Source: a bacterium (GTDB lineage: Bacteria > Elusimicrobiota > Elusimicrobia > UBA1565 > UBA9628). Taken from it: 64,000 bases of DNA. Position numbers and translations under genes: made by a program. The notes beneath the pieces are model-generated. The model saw nothing but the letters and a program-made list of their open reading frames with translations. It was not told where the DNA came from and searched no databases. Shown here piece by piece: positions 1 to 10,258 of this stretch. The stretch is from positions 1 to 64,000 of the forward strand of contig JAJZAK010000004.1 in NCBI GenBank assembly GCA_021799485.1, read 5' to 3'. Each line of letters begins with the position of its first letter. Position 1 is the first letter of the stretch.

Positions 1-1376
1 GCCATCAACGGGTTGAGACCCGGGAATTTGAAGTAGGCGCGCACGAACTGCCCCGCCCAGGCCCGCTTGTCCGAGTCCGGCACCACCGCCAGCTTTAAGA
101 GCGCCCCCAGCTTCCCCCAATCGGCGTCACGCGCCTCGGCCCGCTTCTCCCGCGCCGCCTCCTCGACCTTCTGCTGCGCCGCGAAGGCGGCCCACGCCGC
201 CGCGCGCTTCTTCGCCATGTCCGCGTACTGCGGCGCGTCCGACGCCAATTTCTCCCATGCCGCCGCCTTGTCCGCGGCCGGCGCGTCGGGGTTCTTGTCC
301 AGGACGTAGGCGTCGTTGTACTCGGTCAGCACCGCGACGTTCACGTTCGAGAAGTTGAGGCCCCCCACCGCGGCGTCGAGGGAGCCGGGCGCTTGGGCTG
401 AGGGAACCGCGGGCAGATCGCCCGCCGAAATCCTGAAGCCCCCGCCGCTCCCCTGCGCCTGCGCGGCCCACATCGCCAAAGCCGCCAAGTCGGGCGCCTT
501 CTCCCCCGCCGAGCGCGCGACCGGCAGGTCCCGCGTCCCCATGATGTCCGGCGTCTGGTCACGACCTTGAAGAGTCGCCTGCAAGGCCGTCTTCGCGTAG
601 CTCCACAGGTCCTTCGCCGTCAGCTCCGCCTTCCCCGCCCATCCCCTCAAGCCTCCGAGAACGAGGTAGCTGAAGGCGGGACGATCCGCGCCGGGCAGCG
701 GACCCGCGAACTGGTTCCCCTTCGCCGCCGTCAACACCGCCATGCGCGGGTCGAGGGCCCCCGCCGCCGTCACGACCATGAGAGGCTGGAGCCCCTTCGC
801 GATCGCATGTCCGTTGGAGCCCCGCCCCGAGAAGCACGCGTCCAGCACCACCACGATCCTCTTCGCTTGGCTCTTCTTGAGGGCCTTAAAAAGCTCGGCC
901 TGGCGCACGCCTCGGTCCTCGATCGAGTTCGCCGTCTGCCGGGCGTCCACCCCGACCAACAGCCCGTCCTTACCGTTTCCGCCAGGCGCCCCGTGGCCGA
1001 TGAAGACAAACCACAGCGTCCCGTCCTTCCCCGCCTCCGCCGCCGCGTGCCGCGCCGCCCGCAGGATGTCCTCCTTCGCCGCCTCGTCGTTGAGAAGAAG
1101 CCGCACGTTCTCGGGAGGGGTCCCCAGGGTCCCGGTCAAATAGGAATACCAGTCCTTCGCGTTGCGCTCCGCCCCCGGAACGCCCTCGACGAAGGCGTAT
1201 TTTTCAAGCCCCACCACCACCGCCGCGTCGCGCCGGCCTCCGCCCACCGCGGGCGCGGGCGACGAGAGACCCGGCCAGGAGGCGTCCGCGCGAGCCAAGC
1301 GGGGATGCGCCGCCGGCAAGACGGCGAGGATCGAAGCAACTACGGTCACGGCGGTAGAGGAAATCCGTTGATTCAT
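1..1376 (-). CDS. Secreted caspase-family (peptidase C14) protein, C-terminus cut by window edge
   Basis: Own translation (missing from the ORF track because it runs off the window): MNQRISSTAVTVVASILAVLPAAHPRLARA signal-like N-terminus, then TLWFVFIGHGAPGGNGKDGLLVG (catalytic His) and KRIVVVLDACFSGRGSNG (catalytic Cys); both codons are in frame with the ATG at 1376. Confidence 0.85.
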   Translation of the reverse strand, partial: MNQRISSTAVTVVASILAVLPAAHPRLARADASWPGLSSPAPAVGGGRRDAAVVVGLEKYAFVEGVPGAERNAKDWYSYLTGTLGTPPENVRLLLNDEAAKEDILRAARHAAAEAGKDGTLWFVFIGHGAPGGNGKDGLLVGVDARQTANSIEDRGVRQAELFKALKKSQAKRIVVVLDACFSGRGSNGHAIAKGLQPLMVVTAAGALDPRMAVLTAAKGNQFAGPLPGADRPAFSYLVLGGLRGWAGKAELTAKDLWSYAKTALQATLQGRDQTPDIMGTRDLPVARSAGEKAPDLAALAMWAAQAQGSGGGFRISAGDLPAVPSAQAPGSLDAAVGGLNFSNVNVAVLTEYNDAYVLDKNPDAPAADKAAAWEKLASDAPQYADMAKKRAAAWAAFAAQQKVEEAAREKRAEARDADWGKLGALLKLAVVPDSDKRAWAGQFVRAYFKFPGLNPLM

Positions 1377-1428
1377 GCGCGCCTCCAAGGCTTTCCAGGA
1401 CGGTGCATCGGCCCGCCAAGCGCCCTCA

Positions 1429-2649
1429 TCAGGATAGGCGCTTGAAGCGCCGCGTGGAGCGGCGGTGCCGGCCCCAGCGCAGGTCCTGGAAGGTCTTCGG
1501 CTTCGGCGGGGTCAACAAAGGAGGGACGGTATAATTAAAATTCGGGAGCATCGCGCGCGGGAAGGTCGCCCCCACGAAACGCTCGATCGCGGACAAAAAG
1601 GGCTGTTCGTCGGGCGCCATCAGGCTGATCGCGTCCCCCGCCCCGTAGGCGCGGGCCGTGCGGCCCACCCGGTGGACGTAGTCCTCCGGATGCCGCGGCA
1701 GGTCGTAGTTGACGACGTGGCTTACCTCGCGCACGTCGATGCCGCGGGCCGCGATGTCGGTCGCGACCAGGATCTGGACGCGGCCGCGCCTGAAATCCTC
1801 CATCGCGGCGGCGCGCTGCCCCTGGGTCCTGTTGGCATGGAGCACCCCGATCGAGAAGCCCCGTTCCTTAAGCCTGCGGGCGAGCCGATCGGCTCCGTGC
1901 TTGGTTCGACAAAAGATGACTCCCGAGCGGATTTGGCTCGCCTCGAGAATGGCGACGAGAAGATCGGGCTTCTGGCGCGGGTCGACCGGGTAGACGACCT
2001 GGCTGATCCCTTCGGCGACCGTGCTGGGGCTTGAAATTTCTATTCGGACGGGGTTTCTCAGCGTGAACGACGCGATGCGCTCGATCTCGGAGCCCAGGGT
2101 CGCCGAGAAAAGCATCGTCTGCCGATCCCGGGAAAGCTTCCCCAGAATCTCCCGGATCGCGGGCATAAAGCCCATGTCGAGCATGCGGTCCGCCTCATCA
2201 AGCACCAATTGCTCGATTCCCCCGAGCCGCACCGCGCCCTCTCGCATATGGTCGAGGAGCCGCCCCGGAGTCGCGACGAGGATCGGCGATCCTTGGGCGA
2301 GCGCCTGGCGCTGGCCGTGGTAGCCGACGCCGCCGATGATCACGGAGGCCTTCAAGGAGGTAAAACGGCCGCAGTCGCGGAAAGTCGTCTCGACCTGGGC
2401 CGCGAGCTCCCGCGTCGGCACGATGACGAGAGCCCGTGTTCCGTGGGCGGGGCGGGTCAGCAGGCGGTGCAGGATGGGAAGCGCGAAAGCCGCGGTCTTG
2501 CCGCTGCCCGTCTGAGCGCAGCCCAGGACGTCCCGGCCCTCCAACGCCGGCGGGATGGCCCGCTCTTGAATGGGCGTCGGAGCCGTGAAGCCCATGGACC
2601 GCACGGCGCGCAGCAAATCCCAGTGAAGCCCGAGTTTCGCAAAAGGCAT
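1429..2649 (-). CDS. DEAD-box ATP-dependent RNA helicase (RhlE-like)
   Basis: MPFAKLGLHWDLLRAVRSMGFTAPTPIQERAIP, AQTGSGKTAAF, PTRELAAQ, LDEADRMLDMGF, SAT, ARGIDV, HRVGRTARA; start placed at internal ATG overlapping the upstream stop (TAATG). Confidence 0.95.
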   Translation of the reverse strand: MPFAKLGLHWDLLRAVRSMGFTAPTPIQERAIPPALEGRDVLGCAQTGSGKTAAFALPILHRLLTRPAHGTRALVIVPTRELAAQVETTFRDCGRFTSLKASVIIGGVGYHGQRQALAQGSPILVATPGRLLDHMREGAVRLGGIEQLVLDEADRMLDMGFMPAIREILGKLSRDRQTMLFSATLGSEIERIASFTLRNPVRIEISSPSTVAEGISQVVYPVDPRQKPDLLVAILEASQIRSGVIFCRTKHGADRLARRLKERGFSIGVLHANRTQGQRAAAMEDFRRGRVQILVATDIAARGIDVREVSHVVNYDLPRHPEDYVHRVGRTARAYGAGDAISLMAPDEQPFLSAIERFVGATFPRAMLPNFNYTVPPLLTPPKPKTFQDLRWGRHRRSTRRFKRLS

Positions 2650-3830
2650 TATTTCGATCCTCCCCGCGCGGCGGCGGCTTCCAAGACGGCCGCGATATCC
2701 AAAGCCTGGAAGCGCTTTGCGATGTCGAGTGCCGTTCGTCCGTCCTTGCCCTTCCTGGTTAAGTCGGCGCCGGCCGTCAGGAGCCATTGGACCGCATCGA
2801 GATGCCCGTCCCGGACGGACATCATGAGCGCCGTCAAGCCGCGCCCGCCGCTTTCCTGGGCATTGATATCGGCGCCGGCCTTCAACAGGAGCTTGAGCGG
2901 CTCGATGCGTCCTTGGCCGGCGGCGTACATGAGGGCCGTGGCGCCTTTTTTATCGCGCGCTTTCACGTCCGCGCCGGCTTTAAGAAGAGTCTCGACAACG
3001 CCGTCTCGGCCTTGAGCGGCCGCGAGCATCAGCATCGAGGCTCCGTCGGCGAGGCGCTCGTTGGGATCTCCATGCTCCTTGAGGAGCCATCGCACGGCGT
3101 CGGCATGCCCCGACGTCGCGGCAAAGGCCAGGGCCGTGCGGCCGTCGCCCGTCCTCGCCTTCATATCCGCGCCCGCCTTCACGAGAAGCTTCATGGCATC
3201 CACATGGCCGGCCGCCGCGGCGCCCATGAGCGCGCTGCGGCCGTAGCGGTCCCTGATCTTGAGATCGGCTCCGGCTTTCAGAAGGGCGCGGACGACGTTG
3301 GCGTCGCCGCTCTGCGCGGCGAGCCACAGCGGCGTCCTCCCGTCGCTTTCCCTTGGATTTAAATCCGCCCCAGCCTTGGCGAGGGCCTCCAGGGCCAGGA
3401 CGGAGCCGCCGGTCGCGGCGAAGCCGAGCGCCGTCATGGAGCTCGCGCTTCTCTCCTCAAGCTCGGCGCCGTGCTTGACGAGATCGGCGATGATCGCGGG
3501 GTGGTCGTTGTAGGCCGCGCGCATCAGCGCCGTGAGGCCGGAGGGCCCCTGGGTGTCGGGATAGGCCCCGCCTTCAAGGAGGAGATCGACGATTTCCGCC
3601 TGCCCGTTCTGCGCGGCCCACATGAGGGCGGTCATCCCCTCCTTGTCCTTCGCGTTGACCGTCGCGGAATGAAGCTCCCCGCCTTGCGCCAATATTCTCC
3701 GCACGCGGGCCAAGTCCCCCGATTTCGCCGCCTCGACGATGGCGGGGCCGGTGGAAATGACGGCGGCGGGGCTCGCGAAGGCCGCGGGGGCCAAACCGAG
3801 CGACAGAAGAGCGATCCCGGAAAGCCTCAA
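2649..3830 (-). CDS. Ankyrin-repeat protein, secreted
   Basis: Signal-like N-terminus and about 10 ankyrin repeats (GxTALMxAAxxGHxxxVxxLLKAGADxxxxD). Confidence 0.92.
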   Translation of the reverse strand: MRLSGIALLSLGLAPAAFASPAAVISTGPAIVEAAKSGDLARVRRILAQGGELHSATVNAKDKEGMTALMWAAQNGQAEIVDLLLEGGAYPDTQGPSGLTALMRAAYNDHPAIIADLVKHGAELEERSASSMTALGFAATGGSVLALEALAKAGADLNPRESDGRTPLWLAAQSGDANVVRALLKAGADLKIRDRYGRSALMGAAAAGHVDAMKLLVKAGADMKARTGDGRTALAFAATSGHADAVRWLLKEHGDPNERLADGASMLMLAAAQGRDGVVETLLKAGADVKARDKKGATALMYAAGQGRIEPLKLLLKAGADINAQESGGRGLTALMMSVRDGHLDAVQWLLTAGADLTRKGKDGRTALDIAKRFQALDIAAVLEAAAARGGSK

Positions 3831-5068
3831 AGGACGAACTCCTTGAGCGCGGCCGCGAGGATTTTAAGAGCCGCGTCGATCTGAGGCTTCGTGATGACGA
3901 GGGGAGGGGCCAAGCGCAACGTTTTCTCATGCGTGTCCTTCGCGAGAAGGCCCCGCTTCATGAGGGCTTCGCAGAGAGGCCTTGCGGCGCCCGAGAACTC
4001 CACGCCGATGAGAAGACCGCGGCCGCGAATCCCGCGCAAGGCGGGATGATCGAGGCCTTGGAGCCGCTCCATGAAATAGGCTCCCATCTTTTCGGCTTTG
4101 TCGGCGAGCCTCTCATCCTCGAGGACGTCCAGGGAAGCCTGGGCGATCGCGCAGGCGAGGGGATTGCCCCCGAAAGTGCTCCCATGGGTTCCCGGCGCGT
4201 AAAGGCCTAAGACGTCTTCCCGCGAAAGGACGGCGGAGACGGGATAAAAACCGCCGGAAAGCGCCTTGCCCAAGATCAGCAGGTCGGGCTTGGCGCCCTC
4301 GTGGTCCACGCAAAACATCCTTCCCGTGCGGCCAAGTCCGGTCTGGATCTCGTCCGCGGCCCACAGGACGTTTTGAGCCGAGCAGATCGCGCGGACCTCC
4401 CTGAGATAGCCCCGGGGCGGCACGTTGACTCCGGCCTCTCCTTGAATAGGCTCCACCAGGAAGCCGCAGGTGTTGGGGCCGATGGCCGCCCGGAGCGCCG
4501 CGGCGTCCCCATAAGGGATGATCTTGAAGCCTGGGGTCGCGGGGCCGAAACCGTCCGTGGAAAGAGGGTCCGAGGAAAAGCCGACGATCGTCGTCGTTCG
4601 CCCATGGAAGTTGTTCTCGCAGACGATGATCTCGGCCCTGCCGTCGGGAATTCCCTTTTTTCGATAGCCCCAAAGGCGCATCGCCTTGATAGCGGTCTCG
4701 ACGGCCTCGGCGCCGGAATTCATGAGGATCGCCCGGTCCATGCCGGCAAGCTTGCAGAGACGCTCCAAAAGCGGGCCCATCAATTCGTTGTGGAAGGCGC
4801 GGGACGTCAGGGTCAGCCGCCCGAGTTGTCTCCTGGCCGCCGTCGCGATCTTTGGATGGACATGACCTTGATTGAGGGCCGAGTAGGCGGAAAGCATGTC
4901 GAAGTAGCGCTTTCCCTCGACGTCCCAGACGAATATCCCGCGCCCGCGGGTCAGGACGACCGGCAGCGGATGGTAGTTGTGCGCCCCGAAATGCTCGGCG
5001 AGCTCGATGAGCTTCGCCGAACGTTTAGAGCCGCTTGAGCGAGTCGTCAAGCGCCTCGACCAGGACAT
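3827..5068 (-). CDS. rocD: Class III aminotransferase, ornithine aminotransferase-like
   Basis: AEHFGAHNYHPLPVVL..., ADEIQTGLGRTGRMF, PLP-lysine region LGKALSGGFYPVSAVL, THGSTFGGNPLACA; N-terminal start uncertain (overlaps upstream gene). Confidence 0.8.
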   Translation of the reverse strand: MSWSRRLTTRSSGSKRSAKLIELAEHFGAHNYHPLPVVLTRGRGIFVWDVEGKRYFDMLSAYSALNQGHVHPKIATAARRQLGRLTLTSRAFHNELMGPLLERLCKLAGMDRAILMNSGAEAVETAIKAMRLWGYRKKGIPDGRAEIIVCENNFHGRTTTIVGFSSDPLSTDGFGPATPGFKIIPYGDAAALRAAIGPNTCGFLVEPIQGEAGVNVPPRGYLREVRAICSAQNVLWAADEIQTGLGRTGRMFCVDHEGAKPDLLILGKALSGGFYPVSAVLSREDVLGLYAPGTHGSTFGGNPLACAIAQASLDVLEDERLADKAEKMGAYFMERLQGLDHPALRGIRGRGLLIGVEFSGAARPLCEALMKRGLLAKDTHEKTLRLAPPLVITKPQIDAALKILAAALKEFVL

Positions 5069-6383
5069 CCGCGTCCTTTGACGTGAAGCACAAGGGCGGC
5101 TTGATGCGAAGAACGTTCCCGTAAAGCCCTCCCCGCCCGATCAGGACCTTCCGGTCCTTCATGAGGTCGAGGACCCGCGACGCTTCCTGCGCCGCGGGCT
5201 CCTTCGTTTCCTTGTCCTTGACGAGCTCGAGGCCGAGCATCAAGCCCCTGCCTCGCGCCTCCCCCGCCCAACGAGATCTCGATTCGATCTCCTTGAGACC
5301 CTTGAAAAGCTTGGCGCCGACCGCCGTGACGTTATCGGGGATTTTTTCCATCTCGAGAACGTCCAGGACCGCGTTCGCGGCCGCCATCTGGACGGGCGAG
5401 CCGCCGAAAGTGTTGAAATGGGGCTTGCCCTTCATGGCGTCGGCGATTTTTCGAGTGGTGACGACGGCCCCGATCGGGTAGCCGTTGCCCAGCCCCTTGG
5501 CCATCGTGACGATGTCGGGTTTCACCCCCCATTTCTCGATGCCGAGAAAACTTCCGCCCGTGCGGTAGACCCCGGTCTGGACCTCGTCCGAGACCCAAAG
5601 CCCGCCCGCTCGTTTGACGATCTCATAAACGGCCGGGAAATAGGTCGGCTCCGGCGTGATCACGCCGCCGACGCCGTTGATCGGCTCCGCGTAGAAGGCC
5701 GCGATGCGGCCGGACGTCGAGGTCTCGATCTGATTCTTGAAGTCCTGGACGCAGAAGGCCGTGAAGTCCTGCGCGGTCATGCCGCGCGGCCTTCGGTAGG
5801 TGTAATTCGCCATGGCGTGCACCACCCCGAAGGGATAGGGCATCGAATGCCGCCAGGCGGCCTGCCCCGTGAGCGCGGCCGCCATCAAAGTGCGGCCGTG
5901 ATAGGCGTGGCGCAGAGCCACGAACTCGTGGCTTCCGGTGTAGTTCTTGGCGAGCATGGCGGCGAGCTCGTTGGCTTCCGCGCCGGAGTTCGTGAAGAAG
6001 CACATCTCGAGTTCGGGGTTCGCGGAGCGCACGCGCTCGATAAGCCGCATGGCATAGCGGCCGAGCTGGGGATGAACGTAGATCGGCGAGGTATGGAAGA
6101 ACTCCTTCATCTGCTCATGGATCTTCTCCACGAAATAGGGGTGGCAGTGTCCGATCGAGATCGTGGCGACCCCGGCGAAGGCGTCAAGGTATTTCACGCC
6201 GTCCTTGTCGTAAACGAACTGGCCCTGGCCGCGGGCGAGCTCCAAGGGAGTCGAGTACATCGGCCCCGGGAGCGGCATCACGTATCGCTCGCGGAGCTCC
6301 AAAGCTTCCCCATCCTTGAGCATCGCGGCGGGTGTCGCTCCGTTTTTGACCCTCATGCCGGCCTGAGACTGCGTGCGTGCCAT
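5025..6383 (-). CDS. Class III aminotransferase, AGXT2/alanine-glyoxylate or beta-amino acid type
   Basis: YLDAFAGVATISIGHCHP, SDEVQTGVYRTGGSF, MAKGLGNGYPIGAVV; sits in the reductive pyrimidine degradation cluster. Confidence 0.8.
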   Translation of the reverse strand: MARTQSQAGMRVKNGATPAAMLKDGEALELRERYVMPLPGPMYSTPLELARGQGQFVYDKDGVKYLDAFAGVATISIGHCHPYFVEKIHEQMKEFFHTSPIYVHPQLGRYAMRLIERVRSANPELEMCFFTNSGAEANELAAMLAKNYTGSHEFVALRHAYHGRTLMAAALTGQAAWRHSMPYPFGVVHAMANYTYRRPRGMTAQDFTAFCVQDFKNQIETSTSGRIAAFYAEPINGVGGVITPEPTYFPAVYEIVKRAGGLWVSDEVQTGVYRTGGSFLGIEKWGVKPDIVTMAKGLGNGYPIGAVVTTRKIADAMKGKPHFNTFGGSPVQMAAANAVLDVLEMEKIPDNVTAVGAKLFKGLKEIESRSRWAGEARGRGLMLGLELVKDKETKEPAAQEASRVLDLMKDRKVLIGRGGLYGNVLRIKPPLCFTSKDADVLVEALDDSLKRL

Positions 6384-6404
6384 ATTCGAGCCTCCGTGTG
6401 GATT

Positions 6405-7934
6405 CTAATAAAGATTCGACTTGCGGCTTTCGCCGGTATAGTCGATAAAGACGGTCTTGAGCTCGGTGAAGAAGAGCAGGCCTTCCTTGGCCATCTCGCG
6501 CTCGCCGTAGCCGGAGCCCTTGATCCCGCCGAAGGGCGCCTGGGCCTCCCCGCCTATCGTCGGAGAGTTGACATGAACCATCCCGAACTCCGCCTCGTCG
6601 GCGTAGCGCATGGCGAGATTGAGGTCATGGGTGTAGAACGAGGTCGTGAGTCCGAACTCGGTCGCGTTGGCCGCCTTGACGAGGTCCTGGAAGCTTGAGA
6701 CCCGGGTCACGGACAGGATCGGCCCGAAGGCCTCTTCCTTAAATATCCTCATCGAAGGCTTGACCCCATCGAACACCGTGGGAGCGATGAACCATCCATG
6801 CTTCCAATTCCCGCCGTCCAAGCGCTCGCCTCCGATAAGAAGCCGGGCGCCTTCTTTTTTCGCGATCTCGATGTATTCGATGTCGGTCTTGAGCTGGCCC
6901 TCGTCCACCGCGGGCCCCATCCCCACGGAGGCGTCAAGGCCGTCGCCGACCTTGATTTTCTTGACCTCGCCCAGCAGCTTCTTCATGAAGGCGTCGGCGA
7001 TCTTGTCGTGGAGAATGAGCCGAGAGGTCGCGGTGCAGCGCTGGCCAGTCGAGCCGAAAGCGCCCTTCAGGACTCCCGCGAGGGCCAAATCCATGTCGGC
7101 GTCTTCCCAGACGCAGAGGGCGTTTTTGCCGCCCATCTCGCACGTCGCCTTGATCCCGCGCTCGCCGGCCAAGGCGTGGACCCGGCGTCCGACGGAGTTC
7201 GAACCCGTGAAGGAGACGGCTTTGACGCGCGGATCCTTAATAAGGATGTCGCCGATCTGGGCGCCGGCGCCCATCACGAGGTTCAAGACGCCGGGCGGAA
7301 GGCCCGCCTGCTCGAAGATCTTGACGATCTCGACCGCCATCGCGGGGACAAGAGACGCGGGCTTAAAGACCACGGTGTTCCCGGCGACGAGAGCCGGCGC
7401 CATCTTCCAGACCGGGATCGCCCATGGAAAATTCCAGGGAGTGATGACGGAGACGACGCCCAAAGGCTCCCGCACCGTGTAAAGAAAGTTTTTCGGCAGC
7501 TCGGAAGGCATCGTCTCGCCCGATAGGCGCAGGCCTTCGCCGGCGAACCACTCGATGAGCGTCGTCCCCTTGTCCATCTCGCCCAGGGCCTCGGAGAGGA
7601 TCTTTCCTTCCTCCCGCGTCATGAGCCGCCCCAATTCCTCGCGGCGGCTTCTCGCGATCTGGGCGGCGCGGGCCAAGATGCGGCCGCGCACGGGGGCGGG
7701 CGTCGCGCGCCAGCCGGGAAAGGCCGCCTGGGCCGCGGCGATCGCGCTTTCGGCGTCCTTGGCGTTCGCCGATTTGAAGCGCGCGAGGACTTGGCGAGCG
7801 TCCGCCGGGTTGGTCGAAATGATTTCCGAGGCGCCGCCGCCTTCGACCCATTCGCCGCCGATATAAAGCTTGAGTCGCGCCGCCTGTGCCGGCGGCGCCA
7901 TTTTGGATTTCTGTTCCTGAATGGCCGTTCTCAT
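6405..7934 (-). CDS. NAD(P)-dependent aldehyde (semialdehyde) dehydrogenase
   Basis: TPWNFPWAIPVWKMAPALVAGNTVVFKP, CEMGGKNALCV, GQRCTATSR; ATG at 7934 chosen over the longer ORF. Confidence 0.9.
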   Translation of the reverse strand: MRTAIQEQKSKMAPPAQAARLKLYIGGEWVEGGGASEIISTNPADARQVLARFKSANAKDAESAIAAAQAAFPGWRATPAPVRGRILARAAQIARSRREELGRLMTREEGKILSEALGEMDKGTTLIEWFAGEGLRLSGETMPSELPKNFLYTVREPLGVVSVITPWNFPWAIPVWKMAPALVAGNTVVFKPASLVPAMAVEIVKIFEQAGLPPGVLNLVMGAGAQIGDILIKDPRVKAVSFTGSNSVGRRVHALAGERGIKATCEMGGKNALCVWEDADMDLALAGVLKGAFGSTGQRCTATSRLILHDKIADAFMKKLLGEVKKIKVGDGLDASVGMGPAVDEGQLKTDIEYIEIAKKEGARLLIGGERLDGGNWKHGWFIAPTVFDGVKPSMRIFKEEAFGPILSVTRVSSFQDLVKAANATEFGLTTSFYTHDLNLAMRYADEAEFGMVHVNSPTIGGEAQAPFGGIKGSGYGEREMAKEGLLFFTELKTVFIDYTGESRKSNLY

Positions 7935-7950
7935 GTTCAACTCCTTAAAA

Positions 7951-9348
7951 TCAATTGAATGGGCGCGTGCCGCGGCGCAGGAAGCGGCCGTAGCCCTTGG
8001 GCCCCAGCAAACTCCCCCCCGACACCATGCGCTTGCCGCGGATGAAGACGTCCCGTATCGACGCGGGGACCGTCCAGCCCTCGTAGGGGTTGTAATCCGC
8101 CTTCGAGTGATGCGACGTGGCCGAGATCGCGTGCTTCTTGCGCGGATCGATGAGGACGATGTCCGCGTCCGCCCCGGGCGAGAGATGCCCTTTGCGGGGA
8201 TAGAGCCCAAAAAGCTTGGCGGGCGTGGTCGAGGTCACCTCGACGAAGCGATGCTCGGAGAGCCTTCCCTCCTCGACGGCCTTCCACAAAAGGAGCATCC
8301 TCGTCTCGACTCCGGGAGCGCCATTGGGGATTTTGGAGAAATCGCCCTTTCCCAGCTCCTTGCCGGGCTTGCCGCCTCCCGCCTTCATGCAGAACGAGCA
8401 ATGATCCGTCGAGACGACTTGAAGGTCGTTCTGCGCCAAGCCTTTCCAGAGCCTTTCCTCATTGCCCCTGGGGCGCAGCGGCGGCGACATGACGAATTTC
8501 GCGCCTTCAAAGCCCGGCCGTTCGTAATCATCGTAGGAGAGATAAAGATACTGCGGACACGTCTCGGCGAAGGCGGGCAACCCGCGTTCCCGGGCGCGGC
8601 GGACCTCCTCCATCGCGTCCGCGGCCGACAGGTGAACGATATAGATCGGGACGCCGGCCATTTCCGCGAGCGCGATCGCCCGCCTCGTGGCCTCGGCTTC
8701 CGCGGACATGGGGCGCGTGAGGGCGTGGTACCTGGGCGCGGTCTTTTTCTCGGCCAGGGCCTTTTTGACGAGAATGTCGATCACGCCGCCGTTTTCGGCG
8801 TGCATGCAGATCATCCCGCCGTTTTCCTTCGTGCGCAGGAGCGCCCGGAAGATTGTCGCGTCATCCGACATAAAGATGCCCGGGTAAGCCATGAAGAGCT
8901 TGAAGGAGGAAACCCCCTCGTCCACCATCTTGTCCATCTCGGACTCGTTTTTCTCGGAGAGGTCCGTCACGATCATATGGAAGGAGTAGTCGACGAGGGA
9001 CTTCCCCTCCGCCTTCCCGTGCCAGGCATCGAGCGCCGACCTCAGGGCCTCCCCCTTTTTCTGGATCGCGAAATCGACGACGGTCGTCGTCCCGCCGAAG
9101 ACCGCCCCCTCCGAGCCCGATCGGAAATCATCCGCCGTGGTGGCGCCCATAAAGGGCATGTCGAAATGCGTGTGGACGTCGATGCCGCCGGGGACCGCGA
9201 TCAAGCCCCGCGCGTCCAGGGTCTCGGCCCCGTTCGGCTTGATCTCGCCCAGCGCCGCGATGCGGCCGCCGTCGACCGCGATGTCGGCCGTGAATTTATC
9301 CGCGGCGGTCAAAACGGTCGCGTTCTTGATGATCAGGTCATAGCCCAC
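7951..9348 (-). CDS. hydA: Dihydropyrimidinase / D-hydantoinase
   Basis: GGIDVHTHFDMPFMG, VVSTDHCSFCMKAGGGKPGKE, cyclic amidohydrolase fold, cluster context. Confidence 0.92.
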   Translation of the reverse strand: MGYDLIIKNATVLTAADKFTADIAVDGGRIAALGEIKPNGAETLDARGLIAVPGGIDVHTHFDMPFMGATTADDFRSGSEGAVFGGTTTVVDFAIQKKGEALRSALDAWHGKAEGKSLVDYSFHMIVTDLSEKNESEMDKMVDEGVSSFKLFMAYPGIFMSDDATIFRALLRTKENGGMICMHAENGGVIDILVKKALAEKKTAPRYHALTRPMSAEAEATRRAIALAEMAGVPIYIVHLSAADAMEEVRRARERGLPAFAETCPQYLYLSYDDYERPGFEGAKFVMSPPLRPRGNEERLWKGLAQNDLQVVSTDHCSFCMKAGGGKPGKELGKGDFSKIPNGAPGVETRMLLLWKAVEEGRLSEHRFVEVTSTTPAKLFGLYPRKGHLSPGADADIVLIDPRKKHAISATSHHSKADYNPYEGWTVPASIRDVFIRGKRMVSGGSLLGPKGYGRFLRRGTRPFN

Positions 9349-9372
9349 GGAAATCCTCCCGCGCCCCGGCCC

Positions 9373-10248
<876 letters not shown>

Positions 10249-10258
10249 ACGATTCCTC

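Noticed and set aside
5418-6698. 426-aa plus-strand ORF (and similar long antisense ORFs at 2209, 11460, 32430, 36132, 38462, 41379, 47882-49414)
   Set aside because: Opposite-strand mirrors of well-supported genes caused by codon GC bias.
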